DNA of 19,097 bases. Origin: an uncultured Verrucomicrobium sp. (lineage in GTDB: Bacteria; Verrucomicrobiota; Verrucomicrobiia; Methylacidiphilales; GAS474). Shown here piece after piece: positions 1 to 7,742 of this stretch (its first letter is position 1; each line of letters begins with the position of its first letter). The stretch covers positions 1 through 19,097 of the forward strand of contig CAISZB010000287.1 in assembly GCA_903889845.1 (NCBI GenBank). The letters are read 5' to 3'. The notes under the pieces were generated by a model. The model ran no database searches. It was not told the origin of the DNA and saw nothing but the letters and a program-made list of their open reading frames with translations. The position numbers and the translations under genes are program-made.

Positions 1-96
1 ATCCTTGACTCCAATACCTGCTTCCCCTCCAATGTCCCCAACGGGGTGTCACACTATTGGACCGCCACGTGTCTCAGTTTTGGACCGCCCTACGCA
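1..96. repeat. Left arm of a 96-bp perfect inverted repeat (probable insertion-sequence end)
   Basis: Bases 1-96 are the exact reverse complement of 18958-19053. The repeat begins at the window edge, so it may extend further left. It contains a repeated submotif, TTGGACCGCC, at about 56-65 and 80-89, each near a GTGTC-type motif (GTGTCACA, GTGTCTCA). Repeated submotifs inside the ends are typical of IS21-like elements, but no transposase is inside the window, so the family is a guess. The inner boundary is near base 96, where the gene following def is cut. Confidence 0.8.
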
Positions 97-166
97 CCCA
101 GTCCCAGGGGCCGCCCTTGCCCTTCAGGAAGGCCTCGATGACGGCGACGACTTCGGTCGATTTCAC
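74..166 (-). pseudogene. 5' fragment of a gene downstream of def, truncated by the repeat
   Basis: A GTG start at 166 lies 4 nt after the def stop codon and is preceded by an AAGGAG ribosome binding site embedded in the end of def. About 23 native codons follow (MKSTEVVAVIEAFLKGKGGP, then WDW), before the frame enters the inverted repeat at about base 96 and stops at 74-76 after a few element-encoded residues. The start context and tight spacing suggest a real gene co-transcribed with def. The remainder was displaced by the insertion or lies elsewhere in the genome. No function is recognised. Confidence 0.55.
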
Positions 167-170
167 GCGT

Positions 171-737
171 TCACTCCTTCGGCCCGTATTTCTCGACGAT
201 GGCGTCGAGTTCGTCCTTCACGGCGGCGCGCTCGGCGGGGGTGAGGAGGTCGATGAAGAGTTTGCCGTGGAGGTGGTCGGTCTCGTGCTGGATGGCGACG
301 GCGAGGAGGCCGGTGGCCTCGAATTCGAGGGGCTCCCCGTCGAGGGTCACGGTCTTCACGGTGACGCGCTTGCTGCGGCCGACGTCGGTGCGGAGGCCGG
401 GGATGCTGAGGCAGCCCTCGGAGCCCCGCTCCTTGGCCTTCGTCCCGGTGACGACGGGGTTGATGAGGAAGAGGGGCATGTGGTCCTCCGGGTTCACGGC
501 CTGCCCCTTCACGGTCATGGTGCTGGGGCGCGCCTCGTCGTCGATGCCGGTGATGTCGATGACGGCGAATTGGAGCGCCTTCCCGACCTGCTGCGCGGCG
601 AGGCCGACGCCCTCGTGCTGTTCCATCGTCTCCAGCATGTCCCGGGCGAAGGCGCGGAGGGTGTCGTCGATGGCCTTGACCGGGGCCCCCTTGGCGCGGA
701 GGCGGGCGTCGGGATAGTAAACCAACGGGAGGATCAT
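171..737 (-). CDS. def: Peptide deformylase
   Basis: Removes the N-terminal formyl group from nascent proteins in the cytoplasm; a metal-dependent hydrolase. All three family motifs are visible in the 188-aa product: GVGLAAQQ (about residues 43-50), EGCLS (107-111) and HETDH (151-155). Cys109, His151 and His155 are the expected metal ligands and Glu152 the catalytic residue. The longer open frame up to 848 overlaps exbD and its extra N-terminus is low-complexity Ser/Pro/Arg, so the ATG at 737, beginning MILPLVYYPDARLRAKG, is preferred; it gives the usual family length and N-terminus. An insertion of about 20 residues around 63-87 separates motif 1 from motif 2 more than in minimal enzymes. 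It sits 10 nt after exbD and is probably the distal part of the tonB-exbB-exbD transcript. Confidence 0.95.
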   Translation of the reverse strand: MILPLVYYPDARLRAKGAPVKAIDDTLRAFARDMLETMEQHEGVGLAAQQVGKALQFAVIDITGIDDEARPSTMTVKGQAVNPEDHMPLFLINPVVTGTKAKERGSEGCLSIPGLRTDVGRSKRVTVKTVTLDGEPLEFEATGLLAVAIQHETDHLHGKLFIDLLTPAERAAVKDELDAIVEKYGPKE

Positions 738-747
738 GGGGGGGAAA

Positions 748-1218
748 TCAGGGAGTGGGGACGGGAACGGGCGTGGCCGAGGTCGGCAGGTTGGAGAGGT
801 CGGGATTGGCCTCGTTCGGCTCGGCGGTGAAGGTGGGGAGCTCGTCAATCCCGGCGATTTTGACGGCGTCCATGACGCGGATGATGATGCCGAAGGGGGC
901 CTTCTTGCTCGACTTCAGGGCGAAGCGGGCGTGGGGGTCCTCTTCCTTGCGCTGCTTCAGGAGGGGGGCCAGTTCCTCGACGGTGATGAGGGTGGGGCCG
1001 ACGTAGACTTTCTCGTCCTCGGTGACGGTGATGATGTCCGGCGTGGTCTGCTGGGAGGTCTTTGCCTGGCTCGACTCGGGGAGGTCGAGCTTGATCTGGG
1101 GTTCTTCCCGCCGGAAGACGGAGGTGACGACGAAGAAGATGAGGATGATGCAGAGAACATCGATCAGGTTGACGAGATTCAGGATCGGCGTGCGGCGGGG
1201 GCGGACGTGGAAGCGCAT
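748..1218 (-). CDS. exbD: ExbD/TolR-family biopolymer transport protein
   Basis: Inner-membrane subunit of the proton-driven ExbB-ExbD motor that energises TonB. The 156-aa product has a short cytoplasmic N-terminus, one transmembrane helix at about residues 14-36 with the conserved proton-path aspartate in NLIDV, and a periplasmic domain. The C-terminus ends in a Pro/Val/Thr-rich tail. It follows exbB by 30 nt and precedes def by 10 nt. TolR is the alternative name; the neighbouring TonB-like protein favours ExbD, and no tolB or pal is present. Confidence 0.85.
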   Translation of the reverse strand: MRFHVRPRRTPILNLVNLIDVLCIILIFFVVTSVFRREEPQIKLDLPESSQAKTSQQTTPDIITVTEDEKVYVGPTLITVEELAPLLKQRKEEDPHARFALKSSKKAPFGIIIRVMDAVKIAGIDELPTFTAEPNEANPDLSNLPTSATPVPVPTP

Positions 1219-1248
1219 GGGGCCGAGGGGGGGCTTGGGCCTTGGTTT

Positions 1249-1884
1249 CTAGGCCTTGGTTTCCGGCTCGGAGTAGAGCTTCGAGAGAAGCTCGTTGCAG
1301 TAGCCTTCGAGTTCGACGGCGAAGCTCTCCACGCGGCGGCTGAAGATGCTGAAGGAGATGAGGGCGGGGATGGCGACGACGAGGCCGAAGACAGTCGTGT
1401 TCAGGGCCTCGGAGATGCCCCGCGCGATGGCGACGCCCTGGGTGGCGATCTGCTGGTCGCCGACGTTGCCGAAGATCTTGATGAGGCCGGAGACGGTGCC
1501 CAGGAGGCCGAGGAGGGGGCCGACGCCGACGGCGATTTCGAGGATGACGAGGCCCCGTTCGAGGCGGGAGATTTCGGTCCGGGCCTTGGTCTGGAGGGTC
1601 TCGGCGTTCTCCGACTTCGGCCAGGTCACGTTCCGCAGGGCGGTCCGGACGAGGCGGGCGAGGACGGTGCGGTCGTCGGCGAGGGATTCGATCTCCGTCG
1701 GCGCCTGGCCGTAGCGGAGGTTCTCGATGGCCTCGACGAGTTTCGGGTTGATGATGAGGTGGCGGCGGATGGCCAGGGCGCGTTCAAGGAGGACGGAGAG
1801 GGAGATGAGGGAGGCGAGCCAGAGGGGGGCCATGAAGAGGCCGCCCCGGACGAAGAACTGGATGACGTCGTGGAAAAGGTCCAT
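1249..1884 (-). CDS. exbB: ExbB/TolQ/MotA-family proton channel protein
   Basis: Stator-type inner-membrane protein partnering ExbD. The 211-aa product has an N-terminal membrane helix (about residues 12-35), a cytoplasmic helical region, and the signature VGPLLGLLGTVSGLIKIF at about residues 118-135 leading into the second membrane segment. A third hydrophobic helix (VFGLVVAIPALISFSIF) follows. The three-helix layout and signature match MotA_ExbB. It lies 65 nt downstream of the TonB-like gene and 30 nt upstream of exbD, consistent with a TonB energising complex. Confidence 0.88.
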   Translation of the reverse strand: MDLFHDVIQFFVRGGLFMAPLWLASLISLSVLLERALAIRRHLIINPKLVEAIENLRYGQAPTEIESLADDRTVLARLVRTALRNVTWPKSENAETLQTKARTEISRLERGLVILEIAVGVGPLLGLLGTVSGLIKIFGNVGDQQIATQGVAIARGISEALNTTVFGLVVAIPALISFSIFSRRVESFAVELEGYCNELLSKLYSEPETKA

Positions 1885-1949
1885 GCGGGGGAAGATGTAA
1901 GGTGAAGTGGGTTACAAAGACGAGAAGTTTACACGGTACGCGCCGTTCT

Positions 1950-3200
1950 TCAATAGATGGAAAAGGTGATCTCCTCCCAATAACCGTCGCCTAGTTGCTG
2001 CTTCATCGTGTCGGAAAAGGGCTCGAAGGGGAGGCCTTCGCGGATGGCGTGGAGGGAGACGCTCTTCAGGACGTCGCTTTGGCCGCTTTGGGAGATGGCG
2101 GTGATCTGGTCGATCATGCCGTTGGAACGGACGTAGAACTTGAACCGGACCTCGCCGACGCCGAGGAGGGTCATGCTTTTCTCGACGTTGAGGTACCAGT
2201 AGGTGCCGATGGTCTTGTAGAGCTTTGCCTTGTATCGGCCGATCTCGGTCTCCTTCGATTCGGGGGCGGGGTCGCCGAGTTCCTTCGGGACGCCCCCGGC
2301 AATTTGGGTGCGGGATTGGGCAAAGGAAGGATAGGAGGCGGGGGGCGTCGGCGGGGTGGCGTCCTGGGGCTGTTGCTGCTGTTGTTGTTGGGTTTGCTGT
2401 TGCGGTTGCTGGGGCTGGGGTTTAGAGGCCTGCTGGGGAGGCTGGATCTGGGTCTGTTTGTCGTCGGGCTTCGGCGTCTTCTGGGCGTCCTTCAGGCCGG
2501 TGGTGCTGCCGGCTAGGTCGGGAGCGGGGGGGAGGAGGGGGGAGGCGGCGGTGCGGTCGAGGGTGGGGAAGGGCGGGGCGTCTGTCTGGCCGGTTTTCTT
2601 CGGGTCGCCGAGGGGGGCGGGGGCGGTTTGCGGGGGCTTGGTTGAAGTTGAGGCCGTGGTGTCGGTGGAGGAGCTGGCGGAGGGGCTGGCCGAAGGCTGA
2701 GGCGGAGAGGGTTTGGCTTGTTGAGATTGGGCCTGGGTCTGGGTCGGCTGGGATTTCTGTTGCTGCGGGGTGGGAGGCGTGGGGGTGCTGCCCTTTTGGG
2801 CGGGGCTGGCGGCGGTGTTCTGCCAGGTGAGGCCCGCCTTGGAATCGCCGCTCATGGAGGGGAGGGCGGAATCGGGCTTTTGCGGGGTCTCCCGGCTCCG
2901 CAGGGCGGTGTTGCGTTCCGATTCGAGGAGGGCATTGGGATCGACCTGGGCCGATTCCTGGGAGGGGAGGGTGGGGATGAAATCGTGCTTGGGAGAGGCC
3001 TGGGGAGGGGGCTTCGGCGGGTTGTCCTGGAGCTTCAGGACGGTGATCCGCGGCGGGGGGGGCGGCTGATTCGCCGAAGGGCGGATCAGGGGCATCAATT
3101 GCTGGACGACGCCGGAGACGACGAGGAGGAGGGCGCCGAGGTGGATGAGTACGGAAATCGCAATCCAGAACAAAAACTGCGACTCCACCCGCGATTTCAC
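1950..3200 (-). CDS. TonB-like periplasm-spanning energy transducer
   Basis: Predicted to transmit ExbBD-derived energy across the periplasm to outer-membrane receptors. The 416-aa protein has one N-terminal membrane anchor (about residues 10-33, FWIAISVLIHLGALLLVVSG). A very long low-complexity linker follows, rich in Pro, Gln, Ser and Lys, including Q-tracts near residue 270. The C-terminal domain (about 318-416) resembles the TonB C-terminal fold (IGRYKAKLYKTIGTYWYLNV, later VRFKFYVRSNGMI). The layout is that of TonB, but the C-terminus is divergent and TolA is an alternative. The start is GTG at 3200. It is the first gene of the exbB-exbD-def cluster. No TonB-dependent receptor is in the window. 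Confidence 0.72.
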   Translation of the reverse strand: MKSRVESQFLFWIAISVLIHLGALLLVVSGVVQQLMPLIRPSANQPPPPPRITVLKLQDNPPKPPPQASPKHDFIPTLPSQESAQVDPNALLESERNTALRSRETPQKPDSALPSMSGDSKAGLTWQNTAASPAQKGSTPTPPTPQQQKSQPTQTQAQSQQAKPSPPQPSASPSASSSTDTTASTSTKPPQTAPAPLGDPKKTGQTDAPPFPTLDRTAASPLLPPAPDLAGSTTGLKDAQKTPKPDDKQTQIQPPQQASKPQPQQPQQQTQQQQQQQPQDATPPTPPASYPSFAQSRTQIAGGVPKELGDPAPESKETEIGRYKAKLYKTIGTYWYLNVEKSMTLLGVGEVRFKFYVRSNGMIDQITAISQSGQSDVLKSVSLHAIREGLPFEPFSDTMKQQLGDGYWEEITFSIY

Positions 3201-3334
3201 TTCATGAGGGTAGAATCAATGAAAGGAATAAGCAACCCCCCTTCCTGAACCTCAAAAAAGGCGGGGTTCCGAAAGAGGATCAAGAAGTAACGCAAGTCAG
3301 AGGAGGGTAAGTAAATTTCCTCTTATGGGTTGGT

Positions 3335-3362
3335 TTGACAATCCCGACTCGCTCTTTACTTT
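3335..3362 (+). promoter_or_regulatory. Candidate sigma70-type promoter for the PUR-family gene
   Basis: A consensus TTGACA lies at 3335-3340. After 16 nt there is TACTTT at 3357-3362, a weak -10. This places transcription start near 3370, about 35 nt before the ATG at 3405. The 3201-3404 intergenic region is divergent and presumably also holds the promoter of the TonB-like operon, which I cannot pinpoint. Confidence 0.5.
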
Positions 3363-3404
3363 AGGGACTGAAACACGCTTCATTCAACCCCGGGTAAACA
3401 CGTT

Positions 3405-3647
3405 ATGGATCCCTCCGTCCGCAATATCAAAAGTGAGAAAATAGACGTCGAACGTAAAATCTTCATGTTCGATCTGAAAGAGAACGACCGCGGTCGTTTT
3501 CTGCGGATTACGGAAGATGTGCGCGGTCGCCGGGACACGATCATCGTTCCGGCGCCGGGCTTGGAAGAGTTTCGCCGCGCTCTCGACAGCATCATCGCTG
3601 CGAGCCGCGAGGCGGGGCCGCTTCCGGCCAGCTCGTTCCCCAGCTAG
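3405..3647 (+). CDS. PUR-family (PurA ssDNA/RNA-binding, DUF3276-like) small protein
   Basis: An 80-aa protein whose core, KIFMFDLKENDRGRFLRITE followed by RRDTIIVPAPGLEEFRRAL, matches the bacterial single-repeat Pur-alpha domain. In spirochaetes and Bacteroidetes this family binds nucleic acid and acts as a regulator. The aromatic and basic residues of the beta-sheet and the C-terminal helix are present (about residues 8-67). It is monocistronic, with a consensus -35 box upstream and a hairpin terminator downstream. Its targets cannot be deduced from sequence. Confidence 0.82.
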   Translation: MDPSVRNIKSEKIDVERKIFMFDLKENDRGRFLRITEDVRGRRDTIIVPAPGLEEFRRALDSIIAASREAGPLPASSFPS

Positions 3648-3703
3648 GGGGGGGACGTGGCGCTCGCCGCAGGGGCTTCCGGTTTCCGGGGTTCCAACTT
3701 TTG

Positions 3704-3748
3704 AAAAAGCCGGTCTTCGGCCCTGAAGGGGGCTGGAGACCGGTTTTT
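3704..3748. terminator. Bidirectional rho-independent terminator
   Basis: The arms AAAAAGCCGGTC (3704-3715) and GACCGGTTTTT (3738-3748) pair, with T-tracts available on both strands. It lies between the PUR-family gene (plus) and the end of the TPR-like gene (minus), so it can serve both convergent transcripts. Confidence 0.75.
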
Positions 3749-3848
3749 GCGTTGGGGAGGGTGCTGCCCTTCGGGGTTGGCTCCCGCTCCTATGCAGTTT
3801 CCCCCCTTTGGGTCTTTGTCGCTATCGCGCAGGTAGTCGCGCCCCTCC

Positions 3849-4466
3849 TCACCCCACCGAGGTGACCAGGTGCCGGATCGAGGCGAGGTTCGCGTCCTCG
3901 GCGAGGAGGGTGTGGAGGGTCGCGTCGCGGCGCAGGGCCTCGGTGAGGAGGCGCGCGGCGGGATCGTGCTGGCCCAGCCGGCACTCGTAGCAGGCCAGGT
4001 CGTAGTAGTAGAGGGCGTTGTCGCGGGAGGCCTGCGGCGCGTCGTAGAGGCATTGACGGGCGTCGCGGGTGCGGCCCAGCTCGTGGAGGCAGAAGGCGGC
4101 CTTCAGGGGGATGTCGGAGAATTCGTCGTGGAGCCGGACGACTTCGTCCAGGCCGTCGGCGACGGAGAGGGCCGAAGCCCAGAGGCCCAGGTCCATGAAG
4201 GCCATGAGGAGGAAGCGCTGGACATGGGGTTCCCGGGCGATCATCGCGACGGCGGGGTCGGGGTTCGCGGCCAGTTCCCGGATCTCCCGCAGCGTCTCGA
4301 TGCTCATGCCCAGTTCCCAGTACCCCGTCGCGGCCTCGACGCAATGCCGGGCCGAGGACGAGATCCGGGAGTAGAGGGACGCCTCGCTTCGGGAAATCGG
4401 GTCGGCGGCGGCAGCGATGGGGGTTGAGGAGGTGGACGCTGCGGCGCTGGAGGCGTGTTCCGTCAT
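3849..4466 (-). CDS. TPR-like helical repeat protein, function unknown
   Basis: A 205-aa soluble protein. After a low-complexity Ala/Ser/Thr N-terminus (about residues 1-25) it is helical, with tetratricopeptide-like segments such as PLKAAFCLHELGRTRDARQC and ALYYYDLACYECRLGQHDPA, spaced like TPR units (small residue at position 8, Ala at 20). Such proteins usually scaffold protein-protein contacts. The open frame extends upstream to 4535, but the ATG at 4466 has a GAAGGTG sequence directly before it and is preferred; the upstream ATG has no visible ribosome site. No signal peptide is seen. It diverges from dcd and ends near a shared terminator. Confidence 0.7.
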   Translation of the reverse strand: MTEHASSAAASTSSTPIAAAADPISRSEASLYSRISSSARHCVEAATGYWELGMSIETLREIRELAANPDPAVAMIAREPHVQRFLLMAFMDLGLWASALSVADGLDEVVRLHDEFSDIPLKAAFCLHELGRTRDARQCLYDAPQASRDNALYYYDLACYECRLGQHDPAARLLTEALRRDATLHTLLAEDANLASIRHLVTSVG

Positions 4467-4650
4467 CACCTTCAAGTTAAGCCGGAAACGTGCCAATATC
4501 GCGACAGCCAGGGGACAATTCGGGGACTCAGGCATTGTATTGATTTAAGGGGTTCGAGAAGAGTGTGTTGCTCCCGTTTTTATGGGGCTCTGCCGTGCGG
4601 GTGTTTTGGGTCTTCTCTTTGGTGCGCTTTTCCGGTTAGTTTTCTTCCTT

Positions 4651-5220
4651 ATGGGTATCCATGCAGACAGTTGGATTCGGAAGATGGCGTTGGAGAAGGG
4701 CATGATCGAGCCCTTCGCCGAGGGGCAGGTGCGGCATGCGGAGGACGGCTCCCGCGTCATCAGCTACGGCATTTCCAGCTACGGCTACGACCTGCGCGTC
4801 TCCGACGAGTTCAAGGTCTTCACGAATGTCTTCAACTCGATCGTCGACCCGAAGAACTTCGACGAGCAGTCCTTCGTCGACATCAAGGCGTCGACCTGCA
4901 TTGTGCCGCCGAATTCCTTCGCCCTGGCCCGCTCGGTCGAGTACTTCCGGATCCCGCGCAACGTGCTGACGATCTGCCTGGGCAAATCGACCTATGCCCG
5001 CTGCGGCGTGATCGTGAACGTCACCCCCTTCGAGCCGGAGTGGGAGGGCCACGTGACCCTCGAAATCTCGAACACGACGCCCCTGCCGGCGAAGATCTAC
5101 GCGAACGAGGGGCTGGCCCAGGTCCTCTTCCTGGAGGCGGAGGAACTGTGCGAGGTCTCCTACGCCGACCGGGGCGGGAAGTACATGAAGCAGCGCGGGA
5201 TCACGATTCCCAGAATGTAG
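4651..5220 (+). CDS. dcd: dCTP deaminase
   Basis: Converts dCTP to dUTP plus ammonia, feeding dTTP synthesis; cytoplasmic trimer. The product from the ATG at 4651 is 189 aa, matching the family's usual length. Visible signatures are the phosphate-binding and active-site segment [10 protein letters not shown] (about residues 111-120, Ser113 and Arg117) and [14 protein letters not shown], with Glu138 as the expected general base. The N-terminus [20 protein letters not shown] aligns with typical Dcd starts. The frame is open back to 4582, but those extra 23 residues are hydrophobic and not family-like. A bifunctional deaminase/dUTPase is possible but not distinguishable here. Confidence 0.93.
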   Translation: MGIHADSWIRKMALEKGMIEPFAEGQVRHAEDGSRVISYGISSYGYDLRVSDEFKVFTNVFNSIVDPKNFDEQSFVDIKASTCIVPPNSFALARSVEYFRIPRNVLTICLGKSTYARCGVIVNVTPFEPEWEGHVTLEISNTTPLPAKIYANEGLAQVLFLEAEELCEVSYADRGGKYMKQRGITIPRM

Positions 5221-5306
5221 CCGTAGCCCGGTCCCGGGGAGGTTGACGGGGAAAGCGGGCGCGATGCCGCAGGGGGCTTTTGGAGTTGTTTCGGGGTATC
5301 CTTGAA

Positions 5307-5320
5307 GGAAACTAGTTTCC
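5307..5320. promoter_or_regulatory. 14-bp perfect palindrome overlapping the ATPase ribosome binding site
   Basis: GGAAACTAGTTTCC reads the same on both strands and ends 4 nt before the ATG at 5325, overlapping the GAAGGA ribosome site (5304-5309). It could be an operator for a metal-responsive regulator or a small RNA structure affecting translation. Location and perfect symmetry are seen; the function is inferred. Confidence 0.4.
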
Positions 5321-5324
5321 ATCT

Positions 5325-7694
5325 ATGAAACAGAACGAACCTCCCCAACCCGAATCGTGCGAGGCCGTCGTCGCCTCGCGACTCCGCAGCCAGTCCGGCG
5401 TCGTCCGGGCGGAGGTCCATCCCGGCGCGCGGCTCGGGGCGACGGTGGCGGTCGAATACGATCCGGCCACCCTCGACGACGAGGCCGCCGGGAAGCTCGC
5501 GCAGAGCGCCCTCCCCGCGCTGGTGGGCCGCTTCGAAAAATGTACGATGCGCCTCACGGGGCGGGCCTGCGAGGGGTGTGCCCTGAAGCTGGAGCTGAAG
5601 GCGGAGACCCTCGACGGCGTCCGCCGTGCCACGGCGACGTTCCTCGGCGGCGTCATGACGGTGACCTACGACGGGGCGAAGCTGACCGAGGCCGAGGTCG
5701 AATCGAAGGTGCGCGCCCTGGGCGCGCCGGTGAAGCCGCTTCCCGCGACGCTGGAGGAAGAGGAGGTCCCGAAGACGTGGCGCGACTGGTTTTCCGGGGA
5801 GCGGCTGGAGATGCTCCTCACCGGGGCGACGCTGGTCTTCATGCTGGCGGGCTGGTTCCTGCCGAAGGCGGGGGTGCCTTCCTTTGTCGCCGATATCTGC
5901 TACCTCCTCGCCTACCTCGCGGGCGGGTTCTTCGGCGTCCAGGCGGGGTGGCAATCGCTCCGGCAGGGGCAGATCGACGTCGATCTGCTGATGGTCGTCG
6001 CGGCCCTCGGCGCGGCCTCGGTCGGGGCTCCCTTCGAGGGGGCGATGCTCCTCTTTCTTTTCTCGCTTTCCAACGTCCTCCAGGCCTACGCCATCGGACG
6101 GACGCGCCGGGCGATCCGGTCCCTGATGAAGCTCCGGCCCTCCAGCGCCCTCTGCCGCCGGGACGGGAAGACCGTCACGGTGCCGGTCGAGGAACTGGTC
6201 GTCGGCGATGTGGTGATCGTCCGGCCGGGGGAGAGTATCCCGCTCGACGGCGAGGTGATCGAGGGGGAGAGCGCGATCGACGAGGCGATGTTGACCGGGG
6301 AATCGATTCCGGTGACGAAGGGGGTCGGCAAGCCGGTCTTCGCCGGGACGATCAATCAGACCGGAGGCCTGGAAGTCCGCATCACGCGGCTGGCGAAGGA
6401 CTCGACCCTGGCGAAGCTGATCCGCCTCGTCGAGGAGGCCCAGAGCGAGAAGGCGGGGACGCAGCGCTTCCTGGAGCGGGTCGAGCAGGGGTACGCCATC
6501 GCCGTGCTGACGCTGACGGCGGGGCTGGCCCTCATCCCGTGGCTGGTCTTCAAGCAGCCGTTCCACGACGTCTTTTATCGCGCGATGACGGTGATGGTCG
6601 TCGCCTCGCCGTGCGCCATCGTCATCAGCACGCCCGCCTCGATCCTCTCCGCCATCGGCGGCGGGGCGCGGCGCGGCGTCCTGTTCAAAGGGGGCGCCCA
6701 CCTGGAGCGGATGGCGGGCATCCGGGTCTTCGCCCTCGACAAGACGGGGACGCTGACGCGGGGGAAGCCCGAGGTGACCGACGTGATCGGGAGCGCCGGG
6801 GTGAAAGAGTCCGAACTCCTCTTCCTGGCCGCCGCGGTTGAGGCGAAGTCGGAGCATCCCCTGGCGCGCGCCATCGTCGCGGCGGCGCAGGCGCGGCAGT
6901 TGAGCATCGCGGAGGCGTCGGGGTTCCAGTCGGTTTCAGGAAAGGGCGCCGCGGCGACGGTCGGCGGCCATCGCATCGCGGTGGGGAGCCCTACTTATTT
7001 TGCCGGGCTGCCTTGCGAAGGCTTGGCCGAGGTCGAGGCGTCGCTCGGCGTTCTGCAGGACGCGGGGAAGACCTGCGTCCTGGTCGGGGAACTGTTCGAC
7101 ACGGGCAAGGATGAGGGGAAGACGGGTCGCATCCTGGGCGTCCTGGCCGTCGCCGACGTGCTGCGGCCCGAGGCGGCCCGTTTCATCGCGCGGCTCCGTA
7201 CCCTGGGCGTCCGCCGGATCGCGATGCTGACGGGCGACCACGAGCGGGTGGCCCGGGCGATCGCGAAGGAGGCCGGGGTCGATGAGGTCCATGCCGGGCT
7301 CCTGCCGGAGCAGAAGGTCCAGGCGATCCGGGAACTGAAGGACTTCGGCCCCGTCGCGATGGTCGGGGACGGGGTGAACGACGCCCCGGCGCTCGCCGTC
7401 GCCGACATCGGGATCGCGATGGGGGCGGCGGGGACCGACGTCGCGATGGAGACGGCCGACGTCGTCCTGATGAACGACCACCTGGAGAACATCGCCTTCG
7501 CCCTCGACCTCAGCCGCCGCGCGCGGCGCGTGGTGATCCAGAATCTGACCTTCGCCCTCGGCGTCATCGTTGTCATGGTGACGGCGACGCTGATCGGCCA
7601 TGTGCCGATCACCCTCGGTGTGGTCTGCCACGAGGGGAGCACGGTGCTGGTCTGTTTGAACGGATTGAGGCTGCTGTTGGTGGGGAAGGGGTAA
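5325..7694 (+). CDS. Heavy-metal-transporting P1B-type ATPase (P1B-4-like)
   Basis: A 789-aa inner-membrane metal pump. The N-terminus carries two ferredoxin-like HMA-type regions: the first (about 8-60) lacks a CxxC, while the second (about 72-133) has ACEGC. Membrane segments follow from about residue 160. Catalytic motifs are TGES (324-327), DKTGT with phosphorylated Asp472, an HP pair (511-512) and GDGVND (681-686). The membrane motif is SPC (428-430) rather than CPC, and the last helix carries HEGST (769-773). This combination defines subclass P1B-4, linked in studied members to Co, Zn, Ni or Fe export rather than Cu. Substrate is inferred from subclass only. The start ATG follows a GAAGGA site inside a palindrome. 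Confidence 0.92.
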   Translation: MKQNEPPQPESCEAVVASRLRSQSGVVRAEVHPGARLGATVAVEYDPATLDDEAAGKLAQSALPALVGRFEKCTMRLTGRACEGCALKLELKAETLDGVRRATATFLGGVMTVTYDGAKLTEAEVESKVRALGAPVKPLPATLEEEEVPKTWRDWFSGERLEMLLTGATLVFMLAGWFLPKAGVPSFVADICYLLAYLAGGFFGVQAGWQSLRQGQIDVDLLMVVAALGAASVGAPFEGAMLLFLFSLSNVLQAYAIGRTRRAIRSLMKLRPSSALCRRDGKTVTVPVEELVVGDVVIVRPGESIPLDGEVIEGESAIDEAMLTGESIPVTKGVGKPVFAGTINQTGGLEVRITRLAKDSTLAKLIRLVEEAQSEKAGTQRFLERVEQGYAIAVLTLTAGLALIPWLVFKQPFHDVFYRAMTVMVVASPCAIVISTPASILSAIGGGARRGVLFKGGAHLERMAGIRVFALDKTGTLTRGKPEVTDVIGSAGVKESELLFLAAAVEAKSEHPLARAIVAAAQARQLSIAEASGFQSVSGKGAAATVGGHRIAVGSPTYFAGLPCEGLAEVEASLGVLQDAGKTCVLVGELFDTGKDEGKTGRILGVLAVADVLRPEAARFIARLRTLGVRRIAMLTGDHERVARAIAKEAGVDEVHAGLLPEQKVQAIRELKDFGPVAMVGDGVNDAPALAVADIGIAMGAAGTDVAMETADVVLMNDHLENIAFALDLSRRARRVVIQNLTFALGVIVVMVTATLIGHVPITLGVVCHEGSTVLVCLNGLRLLLVGKG

Positions 7695-7706
7695 GAGACT
7701 GTGACA

Positions 7707-7737
7707 AAACTCTAAAGTCGGTGTAGTTTTAGAGTTT
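7707..7737. repeat. Inverted repeat between the ATPase and metallophosphoesterase genes
   Basis: AAACTCTAAA (7707-7716) and TTTAGAGTTT (7728-7737) form a perfect 10-bp inverted repeat with an 11-nt spacer, 5 nt before the ATG at 7743. It is AT-rich against a GC-rich background. It could be an operator, or an RNA hairpin between two cotranscribed genes; a canonical T-tract beyond the stem is absent. Confidence 0.6.
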
Positions 7738-7742
7738 CCAGT

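Noticed and set aside
5..244. 79-codon plus frame beginning in the left repeat
   Set aside because: Its first 31 codons are insertion-sequence DNA and the rest is antisense to the def-downstream fragment and def.
736..1905. 389-codon plus-strand frame, and similar long plus frames through 1-3250
   Set aside because: They run antisense to clear exbB, exbD, def and tonB-like genes; products are Asp/Gly/Glu or Leu/Gly low complexity, as expected for GC-rich shadow frames.
2370..2420. CTG/TTG simple repeat that could look like a tandem-repeat locus
   Set aside because: It encodes Gln tracts of the TonB-like linker; no spacer structure, so not a CRISPR or mobile repeat.
5160..6857. 565-codon minus-strand frame
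   Set aside because: Antisense to the P-type ATPase, which carries all catalytic motifs; the product is Arg/Asp/Pro low complexity.
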